Shown here: piece by piece, positions 11,571-23,100 of the stretch
Numbering within the stretch: the stretch's first letter is position 1
Layout: each line of letters opens with the position of its first letter
Assembly: GCA_022494885.1 (NCBI GenBank)
Contig: JAGVSM010002887.1
Coordinates: forward strand, 1-64,000
Length of the DNA: 64,000 nucleotides
Direction of reading: 5' to 3'
From: Micrasema longulum
Lineage: Eukaryota > Arthropoda > Insecta > Trichoptera > Brachycentridae
Made by a program: the position numbers and the translations under genes
Notes under the pieces: model-generated
What the model saw: only the letters and a program-made list of their open reading frames with translations
Told to the model about the DNA's origin: nothing
Databases searched by the model: none

Positions 11571-11789
11571 TTAAGATTACACACTTTTGTTATTAGTATC
11601 ACAACTTTGTTTTTACAACACATCGTTTAAAATATTTTCTAATAAACCATCATGAAATAAATCTTGATTCATTCAATAAAATTCTAATTGTAATGTTGAT
11701 TACACGTAATGTCTAATTTAGAAGTAAAATTCGGTTGGATTAACTGTTTACAAAAACATCTTATATGTCTACATTTTTTTTTTCTTTAA

Positions 11790-11968
11790 AAAAAGAAATA
11801 TTTGCGTTCTTATGATTTACCCAAATATTTAATTTTGAGGGCCATTCTCAACGAGTTGTAAATAACTCACTATTAGAAAATGGAATCAAGTTGGGGTAGA
11901 GTGGGATTCGAAGCACGGACCTTTGGTCTGTGAGTCCGAGACACTAGCCACGGGACCACAACCCAACA
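11790..11968 (-). mobile_element. tRNA-headed SINE, family B
   Basis: Minus strand begins GGGTTGTGGTCCCGTGGCTA, then B-box-like GGTCCGTGCTTCGAATCCCA, then AACTCGTTGAGAATGGCCCT and an AAATATTT..AAGAACGCAAAT end. Nine related copies occur in this window. Confidence 0.65.
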
Positions 11969-12064
11969 TTGACTAACCTTTCACGTAAACTCTACAAATC
12001 ATTAACTTACAATTACAGCAACTAGTTAAATAATATTCTACTCTTTCTAGGAATCTAGGAAAAA

Positions 12065-12243
12065 AAATAATTAAGAAATATTTGCATTTTTTATGATTCA
12101 TTTGAATATTTCAATTTTGGGGGGCATTTTCAGAGAGTTGTAAATCACTCACTATTAGAATGGGAACTAAGTTGTGATGGAGTGTTCGAACTTCAGACCT
12201 CTGATCCGTGAGTCCGCGACACTAACCACGGGACCACAATTCG
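12065..12243 (-). mobile_element. SINE family B copy
   Basis: Minus strand GTGGTCCCGTGGTTAGTGTC head, CTCTCTGAAAATGCCCCCCA body. The LINE tip 12255-12380 follows immediately. Confidence 0.62.
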
Positions 12244-12254
12244 GTTCCAGACCG

Positions 12255-12380
12255 ACATAGTTTATTTATTTATTTAACACTTTATATACATATGCAATTT
12301 ATATACATATACGAGCGGGCATATTGCCTTAAGGAAGTTTCTTCCTACCTACCCAAATCATTCAGTTTGAGAAAATTACA
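12255..12380 (-). mobile_element. LINE 3' UTR tip, minus strand
   Basis: Reverse complement of the same tip: TTTATTTATTTATTTAACAC tail, then CGGGCATATTGCCTTAAGGA and TTCTTCCTACCTACCC. It directly abuts the tRNA-headed SINE ending at 12243. Confidence 0.65.
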
Positions 12381-13362
12381 AGGTTTACTACATTTTGAGG
12401 TAATATGTTTTATTTTTTTTAATGACTTTTTGGAAAAATTTCATTAGATATTTTTTTTAAACTTACGATAAGGAATGTTCCTCTGAAGTTTTGCGGTCTG
12501 GCCCTGAAAAACCGTGTATACCATATATCATTTTACGTTTAAATTAAACTGTTTTTTGTTTTTTTTCTTCTTTTGTATGGTATATGCCTTTCGACGTGGG
12601 CACAATTCAATATATTTTTTAAGGCAACGTTTTTGTTTGTGAACATTTTTTCGAGAATTCACAAATTTCAAGTATACGTTTTTTAACAAAAAAAAAAATG
12701 TATTTATATTTTTTATTTTTTTGTGGGAAACTGTATTATTCAAACATACATTCATTACATGAGTAACATAAGGTAGATAAACGTGTAGGTGTAGGTACTT
12801 CGATATCAATACAGGTATTATCAAGTATCCGATTGTAATTTAAATCTCACAATTTTCTTCACTTTCCCGCTTCATTTCTGATTACACAATCTTAATCATT
12901 TTACTTTCAAACGTTGAGAAGTGAAATTGTTTCTGCGTCAAATAAAAACATTAAAAATTTAAACTAAACACACATTTTGATAATTAGGAAAAACAAAGAT
13001 ATTTAATTAAACGTCGTCTGATTATTTTTAATTACAGGGCAACTATGTACCTATATTAATTCGTTGTTAATCAATAATTAATTCCCACATCAGTAACATC
13101 ATGTGAAATAAGTTTGCTTTTGTCTACATTTAAAAAAAAAAAAACAAGTTATTTTATTTAATGGGATTGCATAAACATATATTTTTTAAATTAGTAGTAA
13201 GTATGCTCGTATGCTGCTGTAGGCATTCCTGTCACAAGGATCAACTTTAAATTACAGAGAGACATTACCTATTACTGTATTATTTACGAACATTCTAAAA
13301 TAAAATAAAAATAAATAATTTTATATAAATTGTACAATTCAAGCCAATTGTACTTTATTAGT
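12381..13362. other. Gene-free AT-rich stretch
   Basis: T- and A-runs, low-complexity open frames only. Confidence 0.4.
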
Positions 13363-13612
13363 AGGCTTCGTGGTGTAATGGTCAGCGCGTTTGCCTACCA
13401 TGCTAGAGGTCTTTGGTTCGATTCCCGGCATGTTTGATATGAAATATTTCATAGTATTTCATAGTCCCTGGACTGGTACCTGAAGCGTCAGACCAACGAC
13501 TTTACCTTCATGTAACAAAATTGATCGAGATATGCTGCGATTGGTGTACCAATCCAATGCCCAATGCACCATTAGGTGCGGAAAGGGAATAATGATGATG
13601 ATGCTGAGTATG
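13363..13612 (+). mobile_element. tRNA-headed SINE, family A (best copy)
   Basis: Head GGCTTCGTGGTGTAATGGTC (A-box) and GGTTCGATTCC (B-box) make a tRNA-like promoter; body has ATTTCATAGTCCCTGGACTG and ends ACCATTAGGTGCGG then an ATGATGATGATG tail. Not a functional tRNA: no closing acceptor stem or trailer. Confidence 0.75.
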
Positions 13613-13791
13613 CAATAATTTAATCATTCTTCTTTCTTATATTATACTCGTATATTAAAAAGCATAATAATTATGCAATACTATTGTTATTAAAAATTCA
13701 AGAATTATCGATTTTTTACTAACTATTTTATTAATTATTTTTTTCATAATCCATTTTAATATCTTTCTAAAACATTATTCAATTTAATACC

Positions 13792-13935
13792 TGGTTGCGG
13801 TCCCGTGGCTAGTATTGCGGACGCGCAGTTCAGAGGTCCGAGGTTCGAACACTGTTATTTACAACTCTTTGAAAATGGACTCCAAAATTGAAATATTTAG
13901 GTAAATCAATAGAACGCAAAACAATATTTTTCAAT
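13792..13935 (+). mobile_element. SINE family B copy
   Basis: GGTTGCGGTCCCGTGGCTAG head, CGAGGTTCGAACACTG B-box, AACTCTTTGAAAATGGACTC body; middle shorter than in other copies. Confidence 0.6.
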
Positions 13936-15159
13936 AAAAATGTTTTAGGTTTTATCATTACATTTCCTTTTATCTATTTTTGCATTTTTTTTTTCAATTT
14001 TTACAATACTTTTAATTCAATTTAATCATTTATTTTGCTCATTTTATAGAAATATGTATTTAGTTAGTGTTTACATGTAATTGATGAAAAATAAGTAGTG
14101 TCGATTTTTTTTTCCAATATTTATGTGTATTATGTATCATTTTTAATTGTTTTTAAACCAAATAAATAAATTTCAAATGTTTAATTTATTTACCTTTATA
14201 TTTTGTGATGAATATTTACTACTGTATCCCAATATATTAAGTAAAATGAAAAGATAAATATTATATGTCAATAAAGGTTTTTATTTGGAGAAAACAACCT
14301 GATAATTGGTAACTTGTTTATCAACATATATACAAAAATCAAAAATGTTACCTGTGTGGATATTCGCTAATAAGCGGAATGAATGGGGAATGTTGTAGTA
14401 CCTACTTAAAGTGGCCACTTAACCCAGCTAATGACAGGTCATAAGCCCTGTAAACGCTCGAATATCCATAAATCCTGAATTTGAAAAAATTCTACCTCAT
14501 CTCTGTAGGGATATAAATAAAAAAAGGGAACTTGGGTATTTTATTTAGAGCTTTTTTTAGATGTTTACAACTTATTTTCGGTCGAATATTTTATTAAAAA
14601 ATGAGTTAGGTTGTAAATCGCATAATAATAAATCATGTTGTATATATTACCTCAAAGACCAGCATTTTGTAGTCCCAATATGGTCTTGTTTTCATATTAT
14701 TTTAATTTATCGCATGTTGTAATCAATCATAGATCTTGAGAAGCAAACGAATCATATTATGAAACATGGATTTTTCACATGAGATATTATTTCGCCATTG
14801 AAGAAACACGTTGTATAATACTAAAATAAAAAAGAAATTCGTATTGGTACGGTATTAGAAAATTGTTATTTTATGAAAGTAACTATTATTTATTGAAATC
14901 TGTATTTATTAAAAAAGGAAAAAATATTTTAGAACTAACATGGCTTTAAATTACTTGTATTTGACTTGTTTTACGTTATCACTTTATAAACTGCGTAATA
15001 GTCGCCATTCTGCCCATTTTTTCATTTCTGCTGCAGGCTTATTCTGTCACAATTTCGTTTCGTAAGTTCGTTCATTCGTCATATATCCATCTCATTCTAA
15101 CGCAATTAAAACCGTATTTCGCTCTCGTTCCCTCTCATACGATACGAATTTTATTATTT
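13936..15159. other. Gene-free AT-rich stretch
   Basis: Apart from the family C arm at 14385-14515, nothing recognised. Confidence 0.4.
14385..14515 (-). repeat. Family C repeat, single arm
   Basis: AAGTGGCCACTTAACCCAGC, AATGACAGGTCATAAGCCCT and a CATCTCTGTAGG end match the family C arm. Confidence 0.55.
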
Positions 15160-15530
15160 TTATTTTATTTATTTTTCACGCCCATAAGGCTTTTACACAC
15201 ATGAAAGTTATATAAATATGAGTATATAAACAACATTAAATTTAAAAAATACAATATAAAGCAACAAAAGATAAAACAGTGTTTAGAAGTAAAGTTGGTA
15301 TAAAAAAAAAGAAGATGAGTATAAAAACAACATAAAGTTTTTTTTTTAAATACAATATAAAGAAATAAAAAATAGGAACAGTGTTAAGAAGTATAGTAGG
15401 TATAAAAATAAAAATAAAAAGATGAGTGTATTGACAACAATTTTTTTTTTTAAATACAATATAAAGTAATAAAATATAGAACTGTGTCTAGAAGTTAAGT
15501 TGGTTTTTAAAAAAACTATAATAATATATA
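15160..15530 (-). repeat. LINE-like 3' UTR with three tandem ~100-bp units
   Basis: Units start at 15218, 15315 and 15422 with ATGAGTATATAAACAAC-like sequence, then AAATACAATATAAAG and AGAAGTAAAGTTGGTA-like sequence. The flank 15165-15205 on the minus strand reads TGTGTAAAAGCCTTATGGGC and an A/T tail, resembling the 3' UTR end of the LINE at 5.36 kb (TGTAAAAGGCAATTATGCCG). Confidence 0.55.
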
Positions 15531-16969
15531 TATTTATAAATATTTTTTTTATTTTTTTTTTTAATAAGCTAAAGAAATGCAGTTAAAGGTTTAAAGCAGC
15601 TAGGTACATAATGTTATAAAATAAAATATGAACAGAATATTAAGTTATATTTGATATGGAACATATACGTACATTGATATTTAAAATTTACAAGACTCAC
15701 GTTAAAGACATCGAATTTACGAAACGAATAAGTTACAGCATAAGGCCACAGTGGCATGATGTTTATTTTATCGATTTATTCAAAACAAGAATCTTAGATC
15801 AGAATCATAAGTTATTACTGAATAATACATGCGTTTAGTGACCTACATGTTAAATTTCGTCTGACAACTTCACTTACGCGAAGGAGTTCAAGGCACAAGG
15901 TCAATCGTCAGTCACTTCCATATTTGGCTATGTGGCACAAAATCCGCTATACTGCAACGGATATATACTTTTACTTTTAAATTGCGCTATACCGTCAATT
16001 GTTTTGTTTTTGATTTGAAATAGTTCATAATTTATGCCTCGAAGCCTCTAAGTAAAAAAAAATATTGCTCGGATAACCTAGCCACTGCGCTGTATCTTGT
16101 TAAATTTTTCAGTAAGAATAATTCATATTTATTCATTTATATTAGTTTTTCTTGTATCGAATGATTATAATACCGAATACACGCCTATGTTCGGAGAAAG
16201 TTCAATTTCATAAATAGGATCGTAAAGCAAATTACGAAATTTCAAAATTTTCCTTCTTTTAAAAAACATGCACTATCCTGGATTCAAACTAAAGATACGA
16301 ACTCTTTTTTTCTATGATTTATTTTGTTGCCCTTTATTAAGGTTTAAGGAATATTTTTGTGTGTTTTTAATATTTTTTATTTCCTTTTTTAATTACTATA
16401 AAAAAACCATATTATATTTTACAGAATATCTTATTTTTTCTTTCTTATGTTACACAAAAATATTATAACTGTCCATTATTTATTAAAGGAGCAAAAATTC
16501 ATTAACATTTTCTTGTATACCCACAAACAGGCCATGCCTTTGTGGGAGTTTTTGTTTACTATTTTTACTACATATTACTATGTATTTCATTTTTATGTAA
16601 TTATGCTTTATTTTTGTAATACTCTGTTTTATCATTTATGTTTATTGTAAAAAAAAACAAAAAAAAATTTAAAAAAGCATTCAGAACTCAGTGTCTCACT
16701 TTTCACTCTTCACAAATTTCTCAGTCAGTCCTTAATTTTAAATATTGCCTCCGGCGAAGTAACCCAATATTTTTATTTTATTTATACCAGTAATTTGTAA
16801 AGTAATTACCTTAGTAAAACGTTGTAAAGTTACAAGTCATAAAATAAACTTCAAGAGTTCGAAACAGAAAGACGGCGTTTTTATTTTAGCAAATTACACG
16901 TAGAGTTTACCTTTTAAAAGTTTAGTTATGACTTATAAACCAACATGTATGGATGAAAAAAACTTCTTC
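15531..16969. other. Gene-free AT-rich stretch
   Basis: The Phe/Tyr-rich open frames around 16270-16650 are products of T-rich composition. No feature supported. Confidence 0.4.
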
Positions 16970-17080
16970 ATTCCCTTTCTGCTCTAGGGCTCTGTATCGG
17001 TACACCAATCGCAGCGTATACACCTTATTAAATAAATAACCATGTCGGAAATCGAACCCAAGACATCTTTTTTGTTATAT
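16970..17080 (-). mobile_element. SINE family A fragment
   Basis: Inverted GGGCTCTGTATCGGTACACC, AATCGCAGCGTAT, then GTCGGAAATCGAACCCAAGA B-box region; head missing. Confidence 0.5.
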
Positions 17081-17289
17081 GCAAGGATTTATCCAATATG
17101 TTTATCTTTAGGTTATATTCAGTTGACTAACATTTTTCACCGTAGATAACAATAATAAAAATAAAAGCAGAATCTGAATAAACAAAATAACTCTAGAAAT
17201 ATTACATTAACAAATAATAAAAAAAACAGCCGTAAAAGTTGGACGCAAAAAAAACAAAAGAAGCTAAATACCACCATTAAATAACTTAG

Positions 17290-17595
17290 CCTGCTTGATC
17301 ATCGATTACAGTTCAGAAGCTCAGCTAGGTTATTTGTCGCAGTAATCCGACTGTTTAGTTTGCATTAAAGCTTCCATCGAACCTATCGAACATTGGGCAG
17401 TATATTAGAAGATGTTCTACAGTCTGCTCAGTGATGCCATCACATGGGCAGCAACTATCGTCTCGCAGCCCAAAGCGATGCAGATATGCCCTCATGCATC
17501 CATGCCCCGAGAGAACCTGAGTTGGTTCATATGTAGGCGTTTCAAGCTTCCAAAATGTTTTGGCTCGTCTGTGCTTCTCAAAAGTTGCTTGATTT
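17290..17595 (-). pseudogene. LINE fragment after RNase H (R1/I-type, Cys/His-rich C-terminus)
   Basis: Minus-strand reading gives TYEPTQVLSGHGCMRAYLHR, FGLRDDSCCPCDGITEQT and VEHLLIYCPMFDRF. The LSGHG..R.YL..FG pattern and the C-x2-C / H-x4-C spacing are standard for the region following RNase H in R1/I-superfamily non-LTR elements. Short and broken at both ends. Confidence 0.72.
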
Positions 17596-17839
17596 ACTTA
17601 TTGGCCGTTTTTTCTTTATATATTTTCCTTCACTCATTGGATTTATCTTTTGAAAGGGACCACCTTACATGGCTTATGGCTGTCTGGGACAAAAAACTAT
17701 AATGAATGCATCAATACACACTTAGACCTTACACCTGTGCTTTGATAAATGGTGAGGATATGAAAAAACGAAAAAAGTTATATCTATAGATAATAATAAT
17801 TAATTATAAAACACTACAAATGAGGCCATGAATCTTTGA

Positions 17840-18010
17840 AAAAGCGTCTTATGATTTACCCAAATATTTCAATTTTAGGTCCATTTTGAAATTGCCGACG
17901 TCGTAAATAACGGCAATAAAGATAGGTATGGTAGATCGAATTTTAAACCCCGGAACTCTGATCCGTGAGTCCGCGACATTACCACGGGCCCACGCCTTGG
18001 CTCGAACTAG
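17840..18010 (-). mobile_element. SINE family B copy
   Basis: AAGCGTCTTATGATTTACCC tail; head CGTGAGTCCGCGACATTACC and ACGGGCCCACGCC. Confidence 0.58.
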
Positions 18011-18639
18011 TATTAACGCATTTTTGTTCACATGTTACACCCCAAAAATATGATATATTCTAACTTATTACCCGTAAGATTCTAGGTTTTTATGTGAGAC
18101 TGGAATATTTCCATTCAATCATTTAATACTTTTTTTGATCAAATATTACAAAAAATAACTTGAGTAAATTTGTTTTTTTTCTTCTCTTATTAATTAAATC
18201 AAATAGGTAAACGAAAAGTATCTTTAGTTTAAAACATTCTAAATAAATCATTTTCTTTAGATCCCGGAAGTTAGGACTTTTATGTTATAAATAAATCATT
18301 GTTATAAATATATTCATTAAAACAGTTTTATATTAAATATATTACGGGATTTATCTTAACGGTCAATGCGGAAATGTAATATGTTTTAATCTGTCACATT
18401 ACTTACATGGTACATACTGATTCTCCATGGTGAAAACTTATAAATCTGGTATGTTGAATGTAATGGCGATTAAATGAAAATCAGTATTCTAGTTTGATAG
18501 ATTCAATCCATATACGTGAGCGGTTGAAGATATGTCACATTGTGTAAATAAGCAAAATATTGTAATGAGCATCAAATACTGAGCTCTATAATATCCCGAC
18601 AAGACTACTAAAAAATTTTCTTTTTAATATTGAAACCTA

Positions 18640-18848
18640 TAAAACTAATTATGGTTATCACTCCACGTTGCCTAGAATTCTTAGGTCTACCGACAAATAT
18701 CCCAGCCTTGATTTCTTTGATAACAAGTTGACTTCTTCCAGCGATCACTGAATCAAATTCTACCATAACTTTCTCATTATCTTCGTTTTTTGCCCCGAGT
18801 CCCAATATGCTGTGAATATTGTCCTTGTAAATGCGCATTAGGCTAATA
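18640..18848 (-). other. Coding-like frame of unknown family
   Basis: Minus-strand frame IYKDNIHSILGLGAKNEDNE, KVMVEFDSVIAGRSQLVIKE, IKAGIFVGRPKNSRQRGV has protein-like composition in AT-rich DNA. No start, splice or family could be assigned; a transposon remnant is the likeliest explanation. Confidence 0.3.
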
Positions 18849-18849
18849 T

Positions 18850-20048
18850 ATAAATAAAACATCAAATGTATATCAAATATATTATACAACGGAAAATAAT
18901 TCAAAGTTTTTTTCAAATTTATATATTTATATTTTTTTTTTTGATTTATAAGTTGATGAAGATTCCCGATTATCCATCGATTTATTTTACAAATGTCCTG
19001 TAAGAGGGTAAATTATAATGTAAATTTAAGTTCATAATTGTTCAGAATCGTCCTTGAAGTGATTTTTCACAAAAATGGCGAAATATAAATTTACCAAATA
19101 TTATTAGATCATCAAACGCTTTAGCTGCTTGATTTATGAAACGTGATAACCATTTGTTAAATATATTTCAACCTTGCCAGGAAGCGAACCCTAGATCAGT
19201 GGCAAGGTAAGAAAATGCACTCAACAGTACACCTAGGGGGACTAATTTCCACTCGATATTGTTTTTCAGAATTTTACCTGAGAGTCGAATCAAAATCACT
19301 CTTCCATAATTCTGGTTATATTTCATACCCAAAACTGTACTTATTTTTATTTCTACCAGGACACAAAATCGTTTACTTTTAAAATAACCGAATATTTTTT
19401 TTAAGTGAATTTATTTATATATTATTATTGAAATCATGCATTCTTCAATAAAATACAAGGCATAAACGGACAAATTTTAAAAATAAGACCGAATTCAGAT
19501 TTTATAAGTACTCGTATATTTATGATAGATACGAAAGGGATAACACGTACTTATTTGTAGTGTTTGTAAAAAATATATGAAATTCATTCTCCATTCATTT
19601 CCCTCTGTTTCCATGTACATTTATATTATTTTTAACTAAAATTCCAAATCAATTCATTGAAAATAATAAGCAAAGTCAGATTATTTTTGTTGGAAAAATA
19701 TTTGTCAGAAAAAAATATTTGTTAGGCGGTGGAAGACCTTACAGAACTCTTAAAAATTTCAGTTTTAATAGTTTATCAAGTTACAAAGTTTGGTTGAAAA
19801 CTCATTTGATATAAAAATATGACTTGTAAGCTGTGCTCCCATTCAGAATGTTAATAATCCTTAGTTTCAACAGTATTTCAAGTAGGTAATACCAAGAAAA
19901 TATCTGGTAATTTTGAGTTTCCTTCGAAGATCATAATTCAATGTTTAATGATTAATTGTCTAGTGCATGTTTTGTTTCCATTTTCTTTTGTAACGTGTCG
20001 GTACGCCATTTTAAACAAGGGAATAATTTTGTTTATTTTCTTTTCTAG
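18850..20048. other. Sequence upstream of first recognised Zasp66 exon
   Basis: Presumed Zasp66 intron, AT-rich. A polypyrimidine tract precedes 20049. No PDZ-coding exon seen here or further left. Confidence 0.4.
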
Positions 20049-20158
20049 AATCGATTTCAACAACCCAGTGAACACCAAACCCTCAAATCTCGCTAACTCC
20101 GCGGTACTCCGCATGTTAGAAGAAGAGGAACAAAGACAAAGAAGTGGACAAGGAGCCA
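20049..20158 (+). CDS. Zasp66: Zasp66 exon a (VNTKP / LRMLEEEE block)
   Basis: Acceptor TTTTCTAG ends at 20048 and donor GTAAGT starts at 20159. The exon enters with one carried base and leaves one base (A), which with GT of the next exon makes Ser. It encodes IDFNNPVNTKPSN and an acidic, helix-prone LRMLEEEEQRQR segment. The next exon found is 10 kb away; an isoform-specific exon in that intron cannot be excluded. Confidence 0.85.
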
Positions 20159-23100
20159 GTAAGTTCAAACATTGCTAATCTTCTTCCTCTTGACTTTTAT
20201 GTTCTCCCGATACCTTTCCACGCAATTTATTGTAGAGAATTAATATAATTTACACTCAGTAATTAATCAACTTGTATATGACGTGTCAATGTCTGCTTTG
20301 GCTGTGAAATATTCTGAAAATAGCATTTTCATGTTTTTGCTTTGTGAATACAAGTTTATATATTATTTTCCCACAGCTGTCATCTCATAAATATCTAAAG
20401 CCTATAAATTATCACAATACTGTAAAATTACGTAAGAATGTGTATTGTTGCGTCTCCGTTAAATTAAAGTAGGTATTTATTTAAAATATTAAATAACATT
20501 ATTTGTTCTATATGGTTTGTGTAACTTTTTCAATTTCTTCATTGCTATCGTGAATTATGTCAAAACACGTTTTTTTTAACATAAAATGGTGTTTTTTTGG
20601 TAAATTTGTCATGTAGTATTTATGAAGGTACTTTATATTAGTTACTGGGTAAAATGACATATTAACAAAAGCGTTTTCACTAAAATTTTGTTTTAAAAAT
20701 CTGTCTACAAAGAATGAAAAAATCATGTGATGCATTTCTAAATATACCGACAATTATTAAGCGTGTCCCTATCCGCACCAGGTGGTCTACAGAGCATTGC
20801 ATCCGTACATAAAACGCAGCGTTTGCTCATTTATTACATGAAGGTAAGGTGATTCGTCTTACGCTTCAGGTGCCAGTCCAGTGAAAAACAGTGGAAAATT
20901 GCAGTGTCAATCTACCTTCCAGATCAATATTTCATGTCCACCTTCCAAGGAATCGAACTCGGGACCTCGCGTATGGTAGGCGAATGTACCAACCACTACG
21001 CCACGAGGCGGACTTATCTTAATTCAATTCCATTTTTCGGGATTTCAACCTGAGAGCACCCATTGAATAAAAAACAGTCGTCTAGGTTTCCCCTGACTCG
21101 AAATTACATTATAATTTGTTTCAATTATGCTGTCGCCTAAACCAGCATATGACGGGTCGTATGCTCTGTAAATGCCTAAACTTCTATATTTCCCTCTTAA
21201 AGGTGTTTAGACTCTCTGTTACAATAAATTAAAATTGTTATTAAATTATTATTTGAATCGGGTTGTGGTCCCGTGGCTAGTGTTGCGGGTTCACGGACCA
21301 GAAGCCCGAGGTTCAAACCCCACTCTACCCCAACTTGATTTCCATTTTCTAATAGTGAGTTATTTACAGCTCGTTGAAAATGGCCACCAAAATTTAAATA
21401 CTTGTATAAATTATAAAAACGCTAATATTTCTTTTCAAAAAAAAATTAATTAAGGTACAAAAAAAAACCTATGGCTTACTTTTGAATTATTTTAATAAAA
21501 TATTTGCGTTCTTGCGATTTGTCAATATATTTCAATTTGATGACCATTTTTATGAGTCATAAATACCCGTGTTTGATAATGGAAAAACAGTTGTGGTAGA
21601 CCGGATTTCAAACCTTAGATTTCCAAGCCTGTAGACAGTGATAATAACTTTAAATAGCCTTTTCTCGATGGAACAACCCTTCAATAATATTATTTTTTTT
21701 TAAACTTAATGCATAAACATTATAAGAGGTCTTAGGTTACTGCCTCCTGTTAAAAGCATTTTAACCCAGCTAAAAACATTTTTTCATAGCAATCGTATGC
21801 AATTTTCGCAGCGACGATCTAATAAAATTGTTCACGAAGGTACCTTTGGTGGTGACTTTTCCCAGATTCGTGGCTTATTTTCCAAAGTGTTGTGCAGTGA
21901 GAAATTGTAAAAGTTACACAAAATAAAATAATAAAAATGGTTTGATTGATAACGAAATCTCATTACCGAAGGGTATAGACGAGACGAAAGAGACAGGGAT
22001 CCATTTATACGAAGAATCGACCGAACAATAGATTGGCCCCCTAAACCCGCAACTGACCAGACACAGATCAACATGAACAATACTTATTCGGCCAAATTTT
22101 TCCGCCCAAAAACCGAAGGTACTATATGGTTTGTTTTTCTCAGCGCTCATCGCAAATAACGCATAATGTGGTAAAAGCCATAAACTCACCCGCCATTATC
22201 GCCAGACGCTTAAAACTTACATGGAGTTTGGATATATCAAATTTCTTCGTACATTTAAAACCATAACCATATTATTGTTCATATCCGAATGGTTCTATCG
22301 AATATCGATGTATAATAGTCAAATTATTTCTTCCAAACCATGTTAATTTGTTAAATAAAAAGCAAAAAATTTCGTTAATGCACTAAAGTAAACATTTTGT
22401 TATGAGACCAATTGAATTTATTTTGAAGCACTGTTATATAATTTTGAAAATCACAGATCTTTCCGAAACTATAAAGTAGTGTTTAAAAATACTCATAATT
22501 CAAGTGGTCTCATAACAGAGTGTTTAATTTAATCAATGTAATCATGTTATTCCACAAAGTTAATGCTCATTCAATAAATAATACAAAAAATGTTATATTG
22601 AAAATTTGCATCAATCATACATTATTCATTCATGTTTAAGTATCCATAACATTTTGATAAATTTAACGACGTTTGCTTTTTATTTTCAAACCAGTTTTTT
22701 CGTAATTTGGCTCTTATTCGTCGATAAAAAATATGTACAATAAATACATTGATTGTGTGTAGGTACCTAAAAAATAATATCCATATTAAAATTATCTAAT
22801 AGATAAAAATATCAAGATAAATATAACGTACAGACATTATACGAGTAGTATTTTTAATGAGAATAAGCGATTTCACTTTACTCTTGAGACAAAAAATAAC
22901 TCAGCTGTATTTAATTGATGCATTGCGTGCATTTTAAATATACCTGCATTGTCTCAGTTTTAATGCACACTTTTCCATTAAATTTTACCACAATCAAGAA
23001 TTTATTTTTAAATCACCAATGTGAATAACTTAACGATTCTCATTCTGCTAACATTTGTCGTTTTCTCTAGTTTACACATCATATCAAAACAAAATGGTGA

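Noticed and set aside
13363..13435. A functional tRNA gene
   Set aside because: A- and B-box are present but the cloverleaf does not close, and the SINE body and ATG-repeat tail follow; many similar copies exist in the window.
16268..16650. Two overlapping 66-67 codon frames rich in Phe/Tyr/Leu
   Set aside because: Explained by T-rich sequence; no start context, splice sites or protein-like pattern.
21832..22189. Overlapping minus-strand frames, considered as a zinc-finger (THAP-like) exon
   Set aside because: A CAVRNC-like run was suspected on the plus strand, but stops interrupt it and the Cys/His spacing does not hold.
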